From Pantoea agglomerans (GTDB taxonomy: Bacteria > Pseudomonadota > Gammaproteobacteria > Enterobacterales > Enterobacteriaceae): a stretch of DNA of 64,000 bases. The position numbers and the translations under genes are program-made. Where the stretch lies: the NCBI RefSeq assembly GCF_021397715.1, contig NZ_CP090207.1:3038001-3102000 (forward strand), read 5' to 3'. The notes beneath the pieces are model-generated. The model saw nothing but the letters and a program-made list of their open reading frames with translations, ran no database searches and was not told where the DNA came from. This document shows, one piece after another, positions 1 through 8,460 of the stretch. Positions within the stretch are counted from its first letter, which is position 1; the number at the start of each line of letters is the position of its first letter.

Positions 1-402
1 ATCGAAGTGGCTCCGCTGGCTTACATGCGTGGCCGTACGCTGAATGACGCCTTTATTATTCTTGATGAGAGCCAGAACACCACCATCGAACAGATGAAGA
101 TGTTCCTGACGCGCATCGGCTTCAACTCGAAAGCGGTGATCACCGGTGACGTGACCCAGATTGACCTGCCACGCCACGTTAAATCGGGTCTGCGCCATGC
201 GATTGAAGTGCTGTCGGACGTGGAAGAGATCAGCTTCAACTTCTTCCACAGTGAAGATGTGGTGCGACATCCGGTTGTGGCGCGTATCGTCACCGCCTAT
301 GAAGCCTGGGAAGAGGCCGATCAGAAACGCCGCGATCAGCAGGCTGAAGAGCGTAAACGTGAGGCGCTGGCCGCCCAGAGCGTGACGCAGGAGAGCAAAT
401 GA
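1..402 (+). CDS. ybeZ: PhoH-like ATPase YbeZ, C-terminal part
   Basis: Only the last 133 codons are present; the gene enters from the left edge in frame 1. The fragment opens with a Walker B-type segment ([11 protein letters not shown] near residue 20) followed by a GDVTQIDLP sensor-like segment, as in PhoH-family P-loop NTPases. The tail is charged and Arg/Glu-rich. YbeZ is a cytoplasmic ATPase that works with the RNase YbeY in rRNA handling (known for the family). It overlaps ybeY by 4 bases (ATGA), so the two are translationally coupled. The order ybeZ-ybeY-corC-lnt is the usual enterobacterial one. Confidence 0.93.
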   Translation: MEVAPLAYMRGRTLNDAFIILDESQNTTIEQMKMFLTRIGFNSKAVITGDVTQIDLPRHVKSGLRHAIEVLSDVEEISFNFFHSEDVVRHPVVARIVTAYEAWEEADQKRRDQQAEERKREALAAQSVTQESK

Positions 403-872
403 GCGAGGTGATTCTTGACCTGCAGATCGCCTGTGAAAGCAGCGCCGATCTGCCCACTGAAAGCCAGTTTCACCGCTGGCTGTCAGCGGCGGCCACTCCT
501 TTTCAGCCGGAAAGCGAAGTCACGGTGCGTCTGGTGGATGAAGCGGAAAGTCATGAGCTGAATCTGACCTATCGCGGTAAAGATAAACCCACCAACGTGC
601 TCTCTTTCCCGTTCGAGGCTCCGCCGGGCATCGAACTGCCGCTGCTGGGCGACCTGATTATTTGTCGTCAGGTGGTGGAGCAGGAAGCGGCTGAGCAAAA
701 CAAAAGTGTAGAAGCCCACTGGGCGCATATGGTGGTCCACGGCACGCTTCACCTGCTGGGTTACGACCATATTGAAGACGACGAAGCCGAAGAGATGGAG
801 TCACTGGAGACCGAGATAATGCTTGCTCTTGGTTATCCTGATCCGTACATTTCGGAGAAAGAAGACGCCTGA
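399..872 (+). CDS. ybeY: Endoribonuclease YbeY
   Basis: 157 residues, the normal family length. The zinc-binding motif HxxxHxxGxxH is intact with His114, His118 and His124, inside [11 protein letters not shown]. YbeY is a single-strand-specific metallo-endoribonuclease involved in 16S rRNA 3-prime maturation and 70S quality control. The start overlaps the ybeZ stop by 4 bases, which fixes the start and implies coupling. Nothing in the sequence looks damaged. Confidence 0.97.
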   Translation: MSEVILDLQIACESSADLPTESQFHRWLSAAATPFQPESEVTVRLVDEAESHELNLTYRGKDKPTNVLSFPFEAPPGIELPLLGDLIICRQVVEQEAAEQNKSVEAHWAHMVVHGTLHLLGYDHIEDDEAEEMESLETEIMLALGYPDPYISEKEDA

Positions 873-952
873 ACCCTGGGTTCCGGCTATCCTGCTGCCA
901 GTGCTTTGCTGGCAGCGTTAATTCCTCACCAGAGAGATCTTTAAAAACCGCC

Positions 953-1834
953 ATGAGCGACGACCATTCTCAAAACAGCGATGCACCCAGTAGTAAAAAG
1001 GGATTCTTTTCCCTGTTGATCAACCAACTTTTTCACGGTGAACCGAAAAACCGTGATGAGCTACTGGAGCTGATCCGCGACTCAAATCATAAAGACCTGA
1101 TTGACCAGGATACCCGCGACATGCTCGAAGGGGTGCTGGATATTGCGGAGCAGCGCGTGCGTGACATCATGATCCCGCGCTCGCAGATGATTACCCTGAA
1201 ACGCAATCAGAACCTCGAAGAGTGTCTGGATGTGATTATCGAGTCGGCCCATTCGCGCTTCCCGGTGATCAGCGAAGACAAAGATCACGTTGAAGGGATT
1301 CTGATGGCCAAAGATTTACTGCCGTTTATGAGCAGCGAATCTGAACCGTTCAGCATTGAAAAAGTGCTGCGTCCGGCGGTAGTGGTGCCTGAAAGCAAGC
1401 GCGTAGACCGGATGCTGAAAGAGTTCCGTTCTCAGCGTTATCACATGGCGATTGTGATCGATGAATTTGGTGGCGTCTCAGGCCTGGTGACCATCGAAGA
1501 CATTCTGGAACTGATTGTCGGTGAAATTGAGGATGAGTATGACGACGAAGAAGATCGTGATATCCGTCAGCTCAACCGCCACACCTTTACGGTGCGGGCA
1601 TTGACCGCGATTGAAGATTTCAATGAGGTGTTCGGCACGCAGTTCAGCGATGATGAGGTCGATACCATCGGTGGTCTGGTGATGCAGGGATTCGGTCATC
1701 TGCCGGCGCGCGGTGAGAGCATCGAAATTGAGGGTTACCAGTTCAAAATAGCGATGGCCGATAGCCGCCGTATCATCCAGGTTCATGTCACAATTCCGGA
1801 AAACTCGCCACAACCTCAACTGGATGACGAATAA
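953..1834 (+). CDS. corC: CorC, magnesium/cobalt efflux-associated CBS protein
   Basis: 293 residues. It carries a pair of CBS domains (about residues 65-190, including the [23 protein letters not shown] region), then an acidic linker (DDEEDRD) and a C-terminal CorC_HlyC domain. It has no transmembrane segments, as expected for the short CorC form. The family is linked to Mg/Co efflux with CorA and to apolipoprotein N-acyltransferase function. lnt begins 4 bases after its stop. Confidence 0.95.
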   Translation: MSDDHSQNSDAPSSKKGFFSLLINQLFHGEPKNRDELLELIRDSNHKDLIDQDTRDMLEGVLDIAEQRVRDIMIPRSQMITLKRNQNLEECLDVIIESAHSRFPVISEDKDHVEGILMAKDLLPFMSSESEPFSIEKVLRPAVVVPESKRVDRMLKEFRSQRYHMAIVIDEFGGVSGLVTIEDILELIVGEIEDEYDDEEDRDIRQLNRHTFTVRALTAIEDFNEVFGTQFSDDEVDTIGGLVMQGFGHLPARGESIEIEGYQFKIAMADSRRIIQVHVTIPENSPQPQLDDE

Positions 1835-1838
1835 GTCT

Positions 1839-3362
1839 ATGGCTTTAGCCTCACTTTACCCGCGTCAGCGGGTTCGCCTGCTGCTGGCTTTATTAACGGG
1901 TGCGTCTGGCACCCTCGCCTTCTCTCCTTACGATTTCTGGCCCGCCGCGCTGCTGTCGCTGTGCGGTTTACAGCTTCTGACCCTGAACCGCTCCAGCCCG
2001 CAGGCCACCGCGATTGGCTTTGTCTGGGGACTGGGTCTGTTCGGCAGCGGCATCAACTGGGTTTACGTCAGTGTCGCCACCTTTGGCGGCATGCCTGGCC
2101 CGGTGAATGTCTTTATCGTGGCATTGCTGGCAGCTTATCTGTCGATCTACCCGGCGCTGTTTGCCGGCGTACTGAATCGCCTCTGGCCGCGCACGACGCT
2201 GTGGCGTCTGGCGCTGGCCGCACCGGCGTTATGGCAGATCACCGAGTTTCTGCGCGGCTGGATCCTGACCGGCTTTCCGTGGCTGCAATTTGGCTACAGC
2301 CAGATAGATGGCCCGCTGAAAGGCGTGGCGCCACTGGGCGGCGTGGAAACGCTGACTTTCCTGCTGATGGCAATCGCTGGCCTGCTGGTCTATGCCCTGC
2401 AACAGCGCAATATGAAAAGCCTGGTGGCGGCACTGCTGCTGCTGGCCCTGCCGTGGCCGCTGCGCTACGTTCAGTGGGTTCAGCCGTTACCGGCACGCGC
2501 GGTGGATGTGGCGCTGGTACAGGGCAATATTCCCCAGTCGATGAAGTGGGACCCGCAGCAGTTACTGAACACGCTGCGCATCTATAGCGAGCTCAGTCAG
2601 CCGCTGATGGGCAAAACGCCGATTATCATCTGGCCGGAATCGGCCATTACCGATCTGGAGAGTAATCAGCAGCCGTTTCTGCGCTCGCTGGATGATGAAC
2701 TGCGCGCACGTGGCAGCTCGCTGGTTACCGGCATCGTCGACTCGCGACTGGAGCAGAACCGTTATCACGATTACAACACGGTGATCGTGCTGGGCGGTCA
2801 TGCGCCGTATAACTACTTCAGCGGTAACCGCTACCAGAAAAACCATCTGGTGCCGTTTGGTGAATTTGTGCCGCTGGCCGATCTGCTGCGTCCCCTCGCG
2901 CCGTTCTTCGATCTGCCGATGTCGGCGTTCAGCCGTGGCGCTTATCTTCAGCCGCAGCTTCGGGTCGCGGGCTACAACCTGACCAGCGCCATCTGCTACG
3001 AGATCGTGCTCGGTGAACAGGTGCGCGCCAACTTCCATCCCGATACCAATTTCCTGCTGACGGTTTCTAACGATGCCTGGTTTGGTCACTCTATTGGTCC
3101 GTGGCAGCATTTCCAGATGGCGCGGATGCGGGCGCTGGAGCTGGGTCGTCCACTGTTACGCAGCACTAATAATGGTGTGACGGCGGTGGTTAATGCCCGT
3201 GGTGACGTGGAAAAGATGCTGCCACAGTTCACCCGCGGCGTCTTAACCGACAAGGTCACTCCGACTACCGGTGAAACACCGTATGCGCAGGCTGGCGTCT
3301 GGCCAGTCTGGATCCTCACCGCCCTGGCGGCGCTGATTGCCCTGCTGCGTCGCCGCCGCTGA
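1839..3362 (+). CDS. lnt: Apolipoprotein N-acyltransferase
   Basis: 507 residues from ATG 1839. Several hydrophobic segments fill the first ~210 residues, followed by a nitrilase-like periplasmic domain and a last C-terminal membrane segment before RRRR. The catalytic triad is visible: Glu267 (WPESA), Lys334 (YQKNHL) and Cys386 (AICYE). Glu267 falls at the same number as in E. coli, which supports this start. An in-frame ATG at 1824 inside corC is the alternative. Lnt adds the third acyl chain to lipoproteins in the inner membrane. A strong terminator follows. Confidence 0.96.
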   Translation: MALASLYPRQRVRLLLALLTGASGTLAFSPYDFWPAALLSLCGLQLLTLNRSSPQATAIGFVWGLGLFGSGINWVYVSVATFGGMPGPVNVFIVALLAAYLSIYPALFAGVLNRLWPRTTLWRLALAAPALWQITEFLRGWILTGFPWLQFGYSQIDGPLKGVAPLGGVETLTFLLMAIAGLLVYALQQRNMKSLVAALLLLALPWPLRYVQWVQPLPARAVDVALVQGNIPQSMKWDPQQLLNTLRIYSELSQPLMGKTPIIIWPESAITDLESNQQPFLRSLDDELRARGSSLVTGIVDSRLEQNRYHDYNTVIVLGGHAPYNYFSGNRYQKNHLVPFGEFVPLADLLRPLAPFFDLPMSAFSRGAYLQPQLRVAGYNLTSAICYEIVLGEQVRANFHPDTNFLLTVSNDAWFGHSIGPWQHFQMARMRALELGRPLLRSTNNGVTAVVNARGDVEKMLPQFTRGVLTDKVTPTTGETPYAQAGVWPVWILTALAALIALLRRRR

Positions 3363-3376
3363 TTGCCAGTATGCTG

Positions 3377-3406
3377 AAAGGCGAAGCGGTTGCTTCGCCT
3401 TTTTTT
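3377..3406 (+). terminator. Rho-independent terminator after lnt
   Basis: AGGCGAAGC pairs with GCTTCGCCT around a GGTT loop and is followed by seven T residues. It closes the ybeZYX-lnt transcription unit. Confidence 0.9.
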
Positions 3407-3800
3407 ATCGCTTTTCCCCGCTATTTTCCCCTTCCCTGACCGCAGACTCTGCTGCGTTATCGCGTCTGAACCCGTTTCTGGCACGATGATTGCTAAATAT
3501 TTCAGTGTTTTTCGCAAACAGGCTAGTTGTACGCGCTGACGTGAGTCCGGTTGCACCAAAATAGTTACTTCGCCTGCACCTTTACCGCGCAGGCAGGAAA
3601 AACTGCCTTTTTTTGGTGCGTATCACCTCGCAAAAAAGAAACTTTTTTGTTTCATCGCGTTAACAATCCGCTATGTTAGTGACTATTCTGCGCGCAGCCG
3701 CGCTGCAGGGTAAACCGAAGAAAAGCAGCAGCAAATACACACAACATCATAATCAGCACAGGTTATATCCTGTGCATTTTCCATACGAAGGAGTTGGAAC
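3407..3800 (+). promoter_or_regulatory. gltI upstream region with candidate promoter
   Basis: No gene is seen between the lnt terminator and gltI. A possible sigma-70 promoter is TTAACA (3660-3665), an 18-bp spacer and TATTCT (3684-3689), which would give a leader of about 105 nt. The leader contains a C/A-rich tract, listed separately, and ends in a good ribosome-binding site (AAGGAG at about 3788). The T- and A-rich runs at 3601-3655 suggest a bent upstream region. The promoter call is tentative. Confidence 0.4.
3731..3750 (+). promoter_or_regulatory. C/A-rich leader element, probable GcvB sRNA target
   Basis: The gltI leader holds the unpaired-looking stretch GCAAATACACACAACATCAT about 50 nt before the start codon. 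In Salmonella and E. coli, the G/U-rich R1 region of GcvB binds such a C/A-rich element in gltI mRNA and represses it. The ACACAACA core is complementary to UGUUGUGU of R1. The target role here is inferred from that known case and from the matching position. Confidence 0.55.
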
Positions 3801-4697
3801 ATGCAACTACGCAAAGTGGCATTATCTCTTCTGCTGATCGGCGCAGCAGCGGGAGCGGCCCAGGCGGAAGATCTCAGCGGCACCCTGAAGAAGATCAATG
3901 ACAATGGCGTCATTGTGGTCGGGCATCGCGAATCATCAGTTCCCTTTTCTTACTATGACAACCAGCAAAAAGTCGTCGGCTACTCACAGGCCTATTCCGC
4001 AGCCATTGTGGACGCCATTAAAGCGAAGCTGAACAAGCCTGATCTGCAGATCAAAATGATCCCAATCACCTCACAAAACCGTATTCCGCTGTTGCAAAAC
4101 GGCACCTACGATTTTGAGTGTGGATCTACCACCAACAACCTGGAGCGCCAGAAACAAGCCGCGTTCTCAGACACCATTTTCGTCATTGGTACTCGTCTGC
4201 TGGTGAAAAAAGGCGGTCCGATTAAAGATTTCACCGACCTGAAAGGCAAAACCGTGGTGGTGACCTCCGGTACCACTTCTGAAGTGTTACTGCACAAGCT
4301 GAATGACGAACAGAAACTGGACCTGCGTATTATCAGCGCGAAGGATCATGGTGACTCGTTCCGTACGCTGGAAACCGGCCGTGCCGTGGCCTTTATGATG
4401 GATGATGCGCTGCTGGCTGGTGAACGTGCCAAAGCGAAAAAACCAGACAACTGGGAGATCTTAGGGACGCCGCAGTCCAAAGAGGCTTACGGTTGTATGC
4501 TGCGTAAAGACGATCCGCAGTTTAAAACCTTAGTGGATGAAACCATCGCCAAAGCCCAGACCTCAGGTCAGGCTGAAAAATGGTTCGATACCTGGTTCAA
4601 ACAGCCGATCCCACCGAAAAACCTGAACATGAACTTTGAACTGTCAGATGACATGAAAGCGCTGTTCAAGACGCCAAATGATAAAGCACTGAACTAA
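3801..4697 (+). CDS. gltI: Glutamate/aspartate ABC transporter substrate-binding protein
   Basis: 298 residues with an N-terminal signal peptide ending near AQAED (residues 1-22), then a type 2 periplasmic binding fold of the polar amino-acid family. It is closely similar to E. coli GltI. The start is fixed by GGAG 8 bases upstream. It captures glutamate and aspartate in the periplasm for the GltJK permease and GltL ATPase encoded just downstream. The permease genes are separated from it by 280 bases containing a repeat, a probable sRNA and a terminator-like hairpin, so gltI should be expressed more strongly than gltJKL. Confidence 0.95.
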   Translation: MQLRKVALSLLLIGAAAGAAQAEDLSGTLKKINDNGVIVVGHRESSVPFSYYDNQQKVVGYSQAYSAAIVDAIKAKLNKPDLQIKMIPITSQNRIPLLQNGTYDFECGSTTNNLERQKQAAFSDTIFVIGTRLLVKKGGPIKDFTDLKGKTVVVTSGTTSEVLLHKLNDEQKLDLRIISAKDHGDSFRTLETGRAVAFMMDDALLAGERAKAKKPDNWEILGTPQSKEAYGCMLRKDDPQFKTLVDETIAKAQTSGQAEKWFDTWFKQPIPPKNLNMNFELSDDMKALFKTPNDKALN

Positions 4698-4704
4698 CAA
4701 CAAA

Positions 4705-4830
4705 ATACCCAATGGATTTCAGTTTGCATTGAGACGGCAAGAGAATGAATCCCGATGAGCTTACTCAGGTAAGTGATTCGGGTGAGTGAACGTAGCCAAC
4801 AAAAATGCAGCCTGAAAGACGACGGGTATA
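4705..4830. repeat. MITE-like intergenic repeat in the gltI-gltJ gap
   Basis: About 126 bp bounded by imperfect terminal inverted repeats. The left end ATACCC...CAG..TGCA (4705-4728) mirrors the right end TGCAGCCTGAAAG...GGGTAT (4806-4829). In the middle is a clear hairpin: CCCGA (4751-4755) with TCGGG (4778-4782), and CTTAC (4760-4764) with GTAAG (4769-4773). Similar palindromic units (gag cttact aagtaagtgattcgggtga type) are, from memory, dispersed in genomes of Serratia, Yersinia, Pectobacterium and Erwinia relatives. No coding capacity. Confidence 0.65.
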
Positions 4831-4965
4831 CCAAGGGCGGCCTGGCTGCCCTCTCGATTGCTGAAACCGCGGCGCGGACAGACAGACTGAACCGGGTCGT
4901 TCCCCTGGTCCAGGAGAGAAAACGCCGTTCATCAATCTTCAGGGTAGCTTAGCTACCCTTTTTTA
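4831..4965 (+). ncRNA. sroC: Probable SroC sRNA region in the gltI-gltJ intergenic
   Basis: In E. coli and Salmonella the small RNA SroC is processed from the gltI-gltJ intergenic part of the gltIJKL mRNA and acts as a sponge for GcvB. Here the same gap ends in a strong intrinsic hairpin (4941-4958, AGGGTAGC/GCTACCCT plus a T run), directly before the gltJ ribosome-binding site, as SroC should. The 5-prime end cannot be read from sequence. The call rests on location and terminator; primary-sequence identity was not checked. Confidence 0.5.
4941..4965 (+). terminator. Hairpin with T run before gltJ (attenuator / SroC terminator)
   Basis: AGGGTAGC pairs with GCTACCCT around a 2-nt TA centre (in practice a 4-nt loop) and is followed by TTTTTT. 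It lies only 13 bases before the gltJ start, so it should end many transcripts coming from gltI and lower gltJKL expression. Confidence 0.8.
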
Positions 4966-4977
4966 CCGGAGCTCGTT

Positions 4978-5718
4978 ATGGGTATCGATTGGAACTGGGG
5001 CATTTTCCTCGAACAGGCCCCGTTCGGTAACACGACCTACCTCGGCTGGCTGTGGTCCGGTTTTCAGGTGACGATTGCCGTCTCCTGCTGCGCCTGGATT
5101 ATTGCTTTCTGCGTGGGTTCATTCTTCGGCATTCTGCGCACCGTGCCTAATCGACTGCTGTCGACCATTGGCACCTGCTATGTCGAACTGTTTCGCAACA
5201 TTCCGCTGATTGTGCAGTTCTTCTTCTGGTATCTGGTGGCACCGGAACTGGTGGGCGAGAACCTCGGTATGTGGTTCAAGGCCGAGCTCGATCCCAATAT
5301 TCAGTTCTTCGTCTCATCGGTGATCTGTCTTGGCCTGTTTACCGCTGCCCGCGTCTGCGAGCAGGTACGCGCCGCGATTCAGTCGCTGCCGCGTGGTCAA
5401 AAGAATGCCGGTCTGGCGATGGGTTTAACGCTGCCGCAGACCTACCGCTATGTTCTGCTGCCGAACGCTTATCGGGTGATCGTGCCGCCGATGACCTCGG
5501 AAATGCTTAACCTGGTCAAGAACTCCGCCATCGCCTCCACTATCGGTCTGGTTGATATGGCGGCGCAGGCGGGCAAACTGCTCGACTACTCCGCGCACGC
5601 CTATGAATCCTTTACCGCCATTACGCTGGCCTACATCGCCATTAACCTGGTGATCATGTTGTTGATGAGCCTGGTCGAACGCAAAGTGCGTCTGCCTGGC
5701 AATGGGGGAGGCAAGTAA
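4978..5718 (+). CDS. gltJ: Glutamate/aspartate ABC permease GltJ
   Basis: 246 residues, an inner-membrane permease of the HisMQ type with about five hydrophobic segments. The ABC-contact EAA-like loop lies around residues 130-160 ([15 protein letters not shown]). It has the N-terminal [20 protein letters not shown] segment typical of GltJ. It pairs with GltK to form the channel. Its stop overlaps the gltK start (TAATG), indicating coupling. The start is preceded by CGGAG. Confidence 0.95.
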   Translation: MGIDWNWGIFLEQAPFGNTTYLGWLWSGFQVTIAVSCCAWIIAFCVGSFFGILRTVPNRLLSTIGTCYVELFRNIPLIVQFFFWYLVAPELVGENLGMWFKAELDPNIQFFVSSVICLGLFTAARVCEQVRAAIQSLPRGQKNAGLAMGLTLPQTYRYVLLPNAYRVIVPPMTSEMLNLVKNSAIASTIGLVDMAAQAGKLLDYSAHAYESFTAITLAYIAINLVIMLLMSLVERKVRLPGNGGGK

Positions 5719-6395
5719 TGTACGAGTTTGACTGGAGTTCAATTACCCCCAGCCTGCCCTATCTGCTGAACGGTCTGGTGATCACCTTCAAGATCACCAT
5801 CACCGCCGTGGTCTTCGGTATTCTCTGGGGCACGCTGCTGGCGGTGATGCGTCTGTCGACCTTTAAGCCCATCAGCTGGTTCGCCAGAATTTATGTCAAC
5901 CTGTTCCGCTCGGTGCCGCTGGTGATGGTACTGCTGTGGTTCTATCTGGTGGTGCCAAGTTTCCTGCAGCAGGTGCTGGGGCTGTCACCCAAAACTGATA
6001 TCCGACTGATTTCCGCCATGGTGGCCTTCTCGCTGTTTGAAGCCGCCTATTATTCGGAAATTATTCGCGCCGGGATCATCAGTATCTCACGCGGTCAGGG
6101 CAACGCCGCGCTGGCGCTGGGCATGACTCAGTGGCAATCGATGAAACTGATTATCCTGCCACAGGCGTTCCGCGCCATGGTTCCGCTGCTGCTGACCCAG
6201 GGTATCGTGCTGTTTCAGGATACCTCGCTGGTCTATGTGTTAAGCCTGGCGGACTTCTTCCGTACGGCGTCCACCATTGGTGAACGCGACGGCACCCAGG
6301 TTGAAATGGTTCTGTTTGCCGGTCTGGTCTACTTCGTTATCAGCCTGAGCGCGTCACTGCTGGTCAGTTATCTAAAAAGAAAAAGGACGGTTTAA
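5718..6395 (+). CDS. gltK: Glutamate/aspartate ABC permease GltK
   Basis: 225 residues, the second HisMQ-type permease subunit. The coupling loop reads [14 protein letters not shown] and sits near residue 130. The C-terminus is basic (KRKRTV), as expected for a cytoplasmic end. It starts within the gltJ stop codon and is followed directly by gltL with no gap, so gltJKL form a tight operon. Confidence 0.95.
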   Translation: MYEFDWSSITPSLPYLLNGLVITFKITITAVVFGILWGTLLAVMRLSTFKPISWFARIYVNLFRSVPLVMVLLWFYLVVPSFLQQVLGLSPKTDIRLISAMVAFSLFEAAYYSEIIRAGIISISRGQGNAALALGMTQWQSMKLIILPQAFRAMVPLLLTQGIVLFQDTSLVYVLSLADFFRTASTIGERDGTQVEMVLFAGLVYFVISLSASLLVSYLKRKRTV

Positions 6396-7121
6396 ATGAT
6401 TAGCCTGAAAAACGTTTCTAAGTGGTATGGTCACTTTCAGGTGCTGACCGACTGCTCTACCGAAGTTAAAAAAGGTGAAGTGGTGGTGGTATGCGGACCG
6501 TCCGGCTCCGGTAAATCGACCCTGATTAAGACAGTGAATGGCCTTGAGCCGATTCAGCAAGGCGTGATCGCGGTAAACGGCACCGAAGTGAACAACAAGA
6601 AAACCAATCTCGCCCAGCTACGCAGCAAGGTCGGGATGGTGTTCCAGCACTTCGAACTGTTTCCGCACCTCAGCATCATCAACAATCTGGTGCTGGCGCA
6701 GGTCAAAGTGCTGAAGCGCGATAAAGCGGCAGCGCGTGATAAGGGGCTGAAACTGCTCAATCGGGTGGGATTATCGGCACACGCCGAGAAGTTTCCAGGT
6801 CAGCTCTCGGGCGGCCAGCAGCAGCGTGTGGCGATTGCCCGCGCGCTTTGCATGGACCCGATTGCGATGCTGTTTGACGAGCCAACCTCCGCGCTTGATC
6901 CCGAGATGATTAATGAAGTGCTGGATGTGATGGTTGAACTGGCGCAGGAAGGGATGACGATGATGGTGGTGACGCATGAGATGGGCTTTGCCCGGAAAGT
7001 GGCCAATCGCGTGATCTTCATGGATGAGGGTAAAATTATCGAAGACACCAACAAAGATGACTTCTTTAATAACCCGCAGTCTGACCGCGCCAAAGATTTC
7101 CTCGCAAAAATTCTGCACTGA
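6396..7121 (+). CDS. gltL: Glutamate/aspartate ABC transporter ATPase GltL
   Basis: 241 residues. Walker [10 protein letters not shown] (about residue 34), Q-loop FQHFELFP, signature LSGGQQQR, Walker [12 protein letters not shown] and the switch His in VVTHEMGFA are all intact. It powers import through GltJK. Last gene of the operon; a strong terminator lies 80 bases downstream, inside the left part of an unusual inverted-repeat element. Confidence 0.96.
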   Translation: MISLKNVSKWYGHFQVLTDCSTEVKKGEVVVVCGPSGSGKSTLIKTVNGLEPIQQGVIAVNGTEVNNKKTNLAQLRSKVGMVFQHFELFPHLSIINNLVLAQVKVLKRDKAAARDKGLKLLNRVGLSAHAEKFPGQLSGGQQQRVAIARALCMDPIAMLFDEPTSALDPEMINEVLDVMVELAQEGMTMMVVTHEMGFARKVANRVIFMDEGKIIEDTNKDDFFNNPQSDRAKDFLAKILH

Positions 7122-7168
7122 TTTTCTGCACGGGATCTTTTGCACCAGAGAAAGGCGGGCCCGGTTGC

Positions 7169-7735
7169 CCTGATGCTGGTCAGTTAAGATTAAATTTGCA
7201 AAAGCTGCCACGGTCAAACGTGGCAGCTTTTTTTCTGAGCAGGCGTGCCGGAGTGCGGGCCTGAGCACCGCTGCTGCTGCCGGGCCGTCCTCGCGCCGCT
7301 TCGCGGTACCTTCGGCTTTGACGTCGTGCCGACGAACCGTTCGGGGATCGGCCCTCCCTGGCCGGCCCCGAACTCTCCACGCTTCCCGGCGTGGCGTTCT
7401 GGCCCAACGTCACGCCTCAGCGCTGCGGATAGCCCTTTCAGCAGCAGAGGCGCCCAGGCCTCCAATATCGTGCCCTTTTTAACAACACGCACTGAAGCTT
7501 CAGAGCAGGCTCGAGTCGATCAGGGGCAGGCAATCCGCAGCGCTGAGCAGAATGAGTCTGCCAGGAGAGCCCGCAGGACGCGGGCGAAAGGCGGGGCGGC
7601 ACAGGATGTGCCATCCCCGGCGGTCCGTCAGGCAGAGGAATGAAGTGAAGGCACCGCACAGTGGCGCGAGGACCGCCAGCCCCTGAGCGGCACCAGGCTG
7701 CGTTATCACCGGTCGCTTAACTGCCCAGCATCAGG
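7169..7735. repeat. 567-bp nested inverted-repeat element with IS4-like ends
   Basis: Two diverged copies of one unit lie head to head. Outer ends: CCTGATGCTGGTCAGTTAAG (7169-7188) and its inverse at 7716-7735, 19/20 identical. Middle block: GTCCTCGCGCC (7287-7297) inverse to 7663-7673, each followed by a GCGGTnCCTTC-like block. Inner block: CTCAGCGCTGCGGAT (7416-7430) inverse to 7533-7547, perfect. A palindrome CTGAAGCTTCAG (7493-7504) sits near the centre. The ends resemble the IS4 terminal repeat (ATGCCGATCAGTTAAG core, from memory). No transposase is encoded and the flanks show no target duplication. Reading frames inside look non-coding. Confidence 0.75.
7200..7234 (+). terminator. Terminator after gltL
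   Basis: AAAGCTGCCACG pairs with CGTGGCAGCTTT around GTCAAA and is followed by a T run. It ends the glt operon. It lies inside the left arm of the inverted-repeat element and has no counterpart in the right arm. Confidence 0.92.
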
Positions 7736-7755
7736 CCAGGTAGCTCACCTTTTTT

Positions 7756-8238
7756 TCAGGGTTCGAATGGCTGACGCTGAAACTGATCGTGACCGCACTC
7801 CGGACAGCGCGACAGGGTTTCCGGCGTGTAGATCGCCCGGGTGAACTGGCACTTTTCACATACCAGATTGCCCAGCCCCACCACCTCGCCGCTCTGATAG
7901 ACGCCATGGTGATGCAGATCCTGAAACACTTCACGCCACTCAAGCTGGCTTTTATCGGTGATATCCGCCAGCTCTTTCCAGACGCTTTCGCGGATAATCC
8001 GCATAAACAGGGAATCGGCCAGCGGTTCTTCTACATCGGTGTAGCTGCGTGCAAATTCTTCTAAATCGCGGCGCACCGAGCTGAGCGCCTGATCGACCTC
8101 AGCGGTGGTCAGATCCGGACGCGCCATCAGCTGGCTGCGCCGTTCGCTAATCAGACTATCAATATTCCGATCGCCCTGACGCAGCCGTTCGGTCAGCACC
8201 GCTAACGACTCGCGATATTCCTGAGCCACTTTATTCAT
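7756..8238 (-). CDS. ybeL: YbeL, DUF1451 zinc-ribbon protein
   Basis: 160 residues from ATG 8238, which matches E. coli YbeL in length and start and has AAGGAG just upstream; an upstream in-frame ATG at 8367 is rejected. The N-terminal half is charged and helical. The C-terminal 40 residues form a zinc ribbon (CEKC...CPEC). The C-terminal sequence around EVVGLGNLVCEKC is highly conserved. Function unknown; cytoplasmic. It is convergent with gltL and divergent from leuS, as in E. coli. Confidence 0.93.
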   Translation of the reverse strand: MNKVAQEYRESLAVLTERLRQGDRNIDSLISERRSQLMARPDLTTAEVDQALSSVRRDLEEFARSYTDVEEPLADSLFMRIIRESVWKELADITDKSQLEWREVFQDLHHHGVYQSGEVVGLGNLVCEKCQFTRAIYTPETLSRCPECGHDQFQRQPFEP

Positions 8239-8379
8239 TTTGTTCTCCTTTATGTAGATAATCGCTGCAGTAAGTTTAGTCGCTTTGCGCTGTTTGCCGT
8301 GTCGTCTGTACAGGGAATTACAAAAGGGTGAAGGCATTGACGCTTTCCGCAGAAATCGCGCCAGCAAAAGTGGGAAGTG

Positions 8380-8408
8380 TTGTTGATGCGCGGCCTTATG
8401 GGTATGCT
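8380..8408 (+). promoter_or_regulatory. Candidate leuS promoter
   Basis: TTGTTG (8380-8385), a 17-bp spacer and TATGCT (8403-8408) give a plausible sigma-70 promoter about 45 bases upstream of the leuS start. Inferred from spacing and motif only. Confidence 0.45.
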
Positions 8409-8460
8409 ATGCGGATCTTAATATCAGCAAAGTGTTATTCATTAAGGACCACAGGCAGCC

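Noticed and set aside
7245..7643. 132-codon frame inside the inverted-repeat element
   Set aside because: High-GC, inverted-repeat DNA with frames open on both strands; composition looks non-coding and no ribosome-binding site is clear.
7169..7735. Complete IS4-family insertion sequence
   Set aside because: Ends look right, but there is no transposase frame and no target-site duplication at the flanks.
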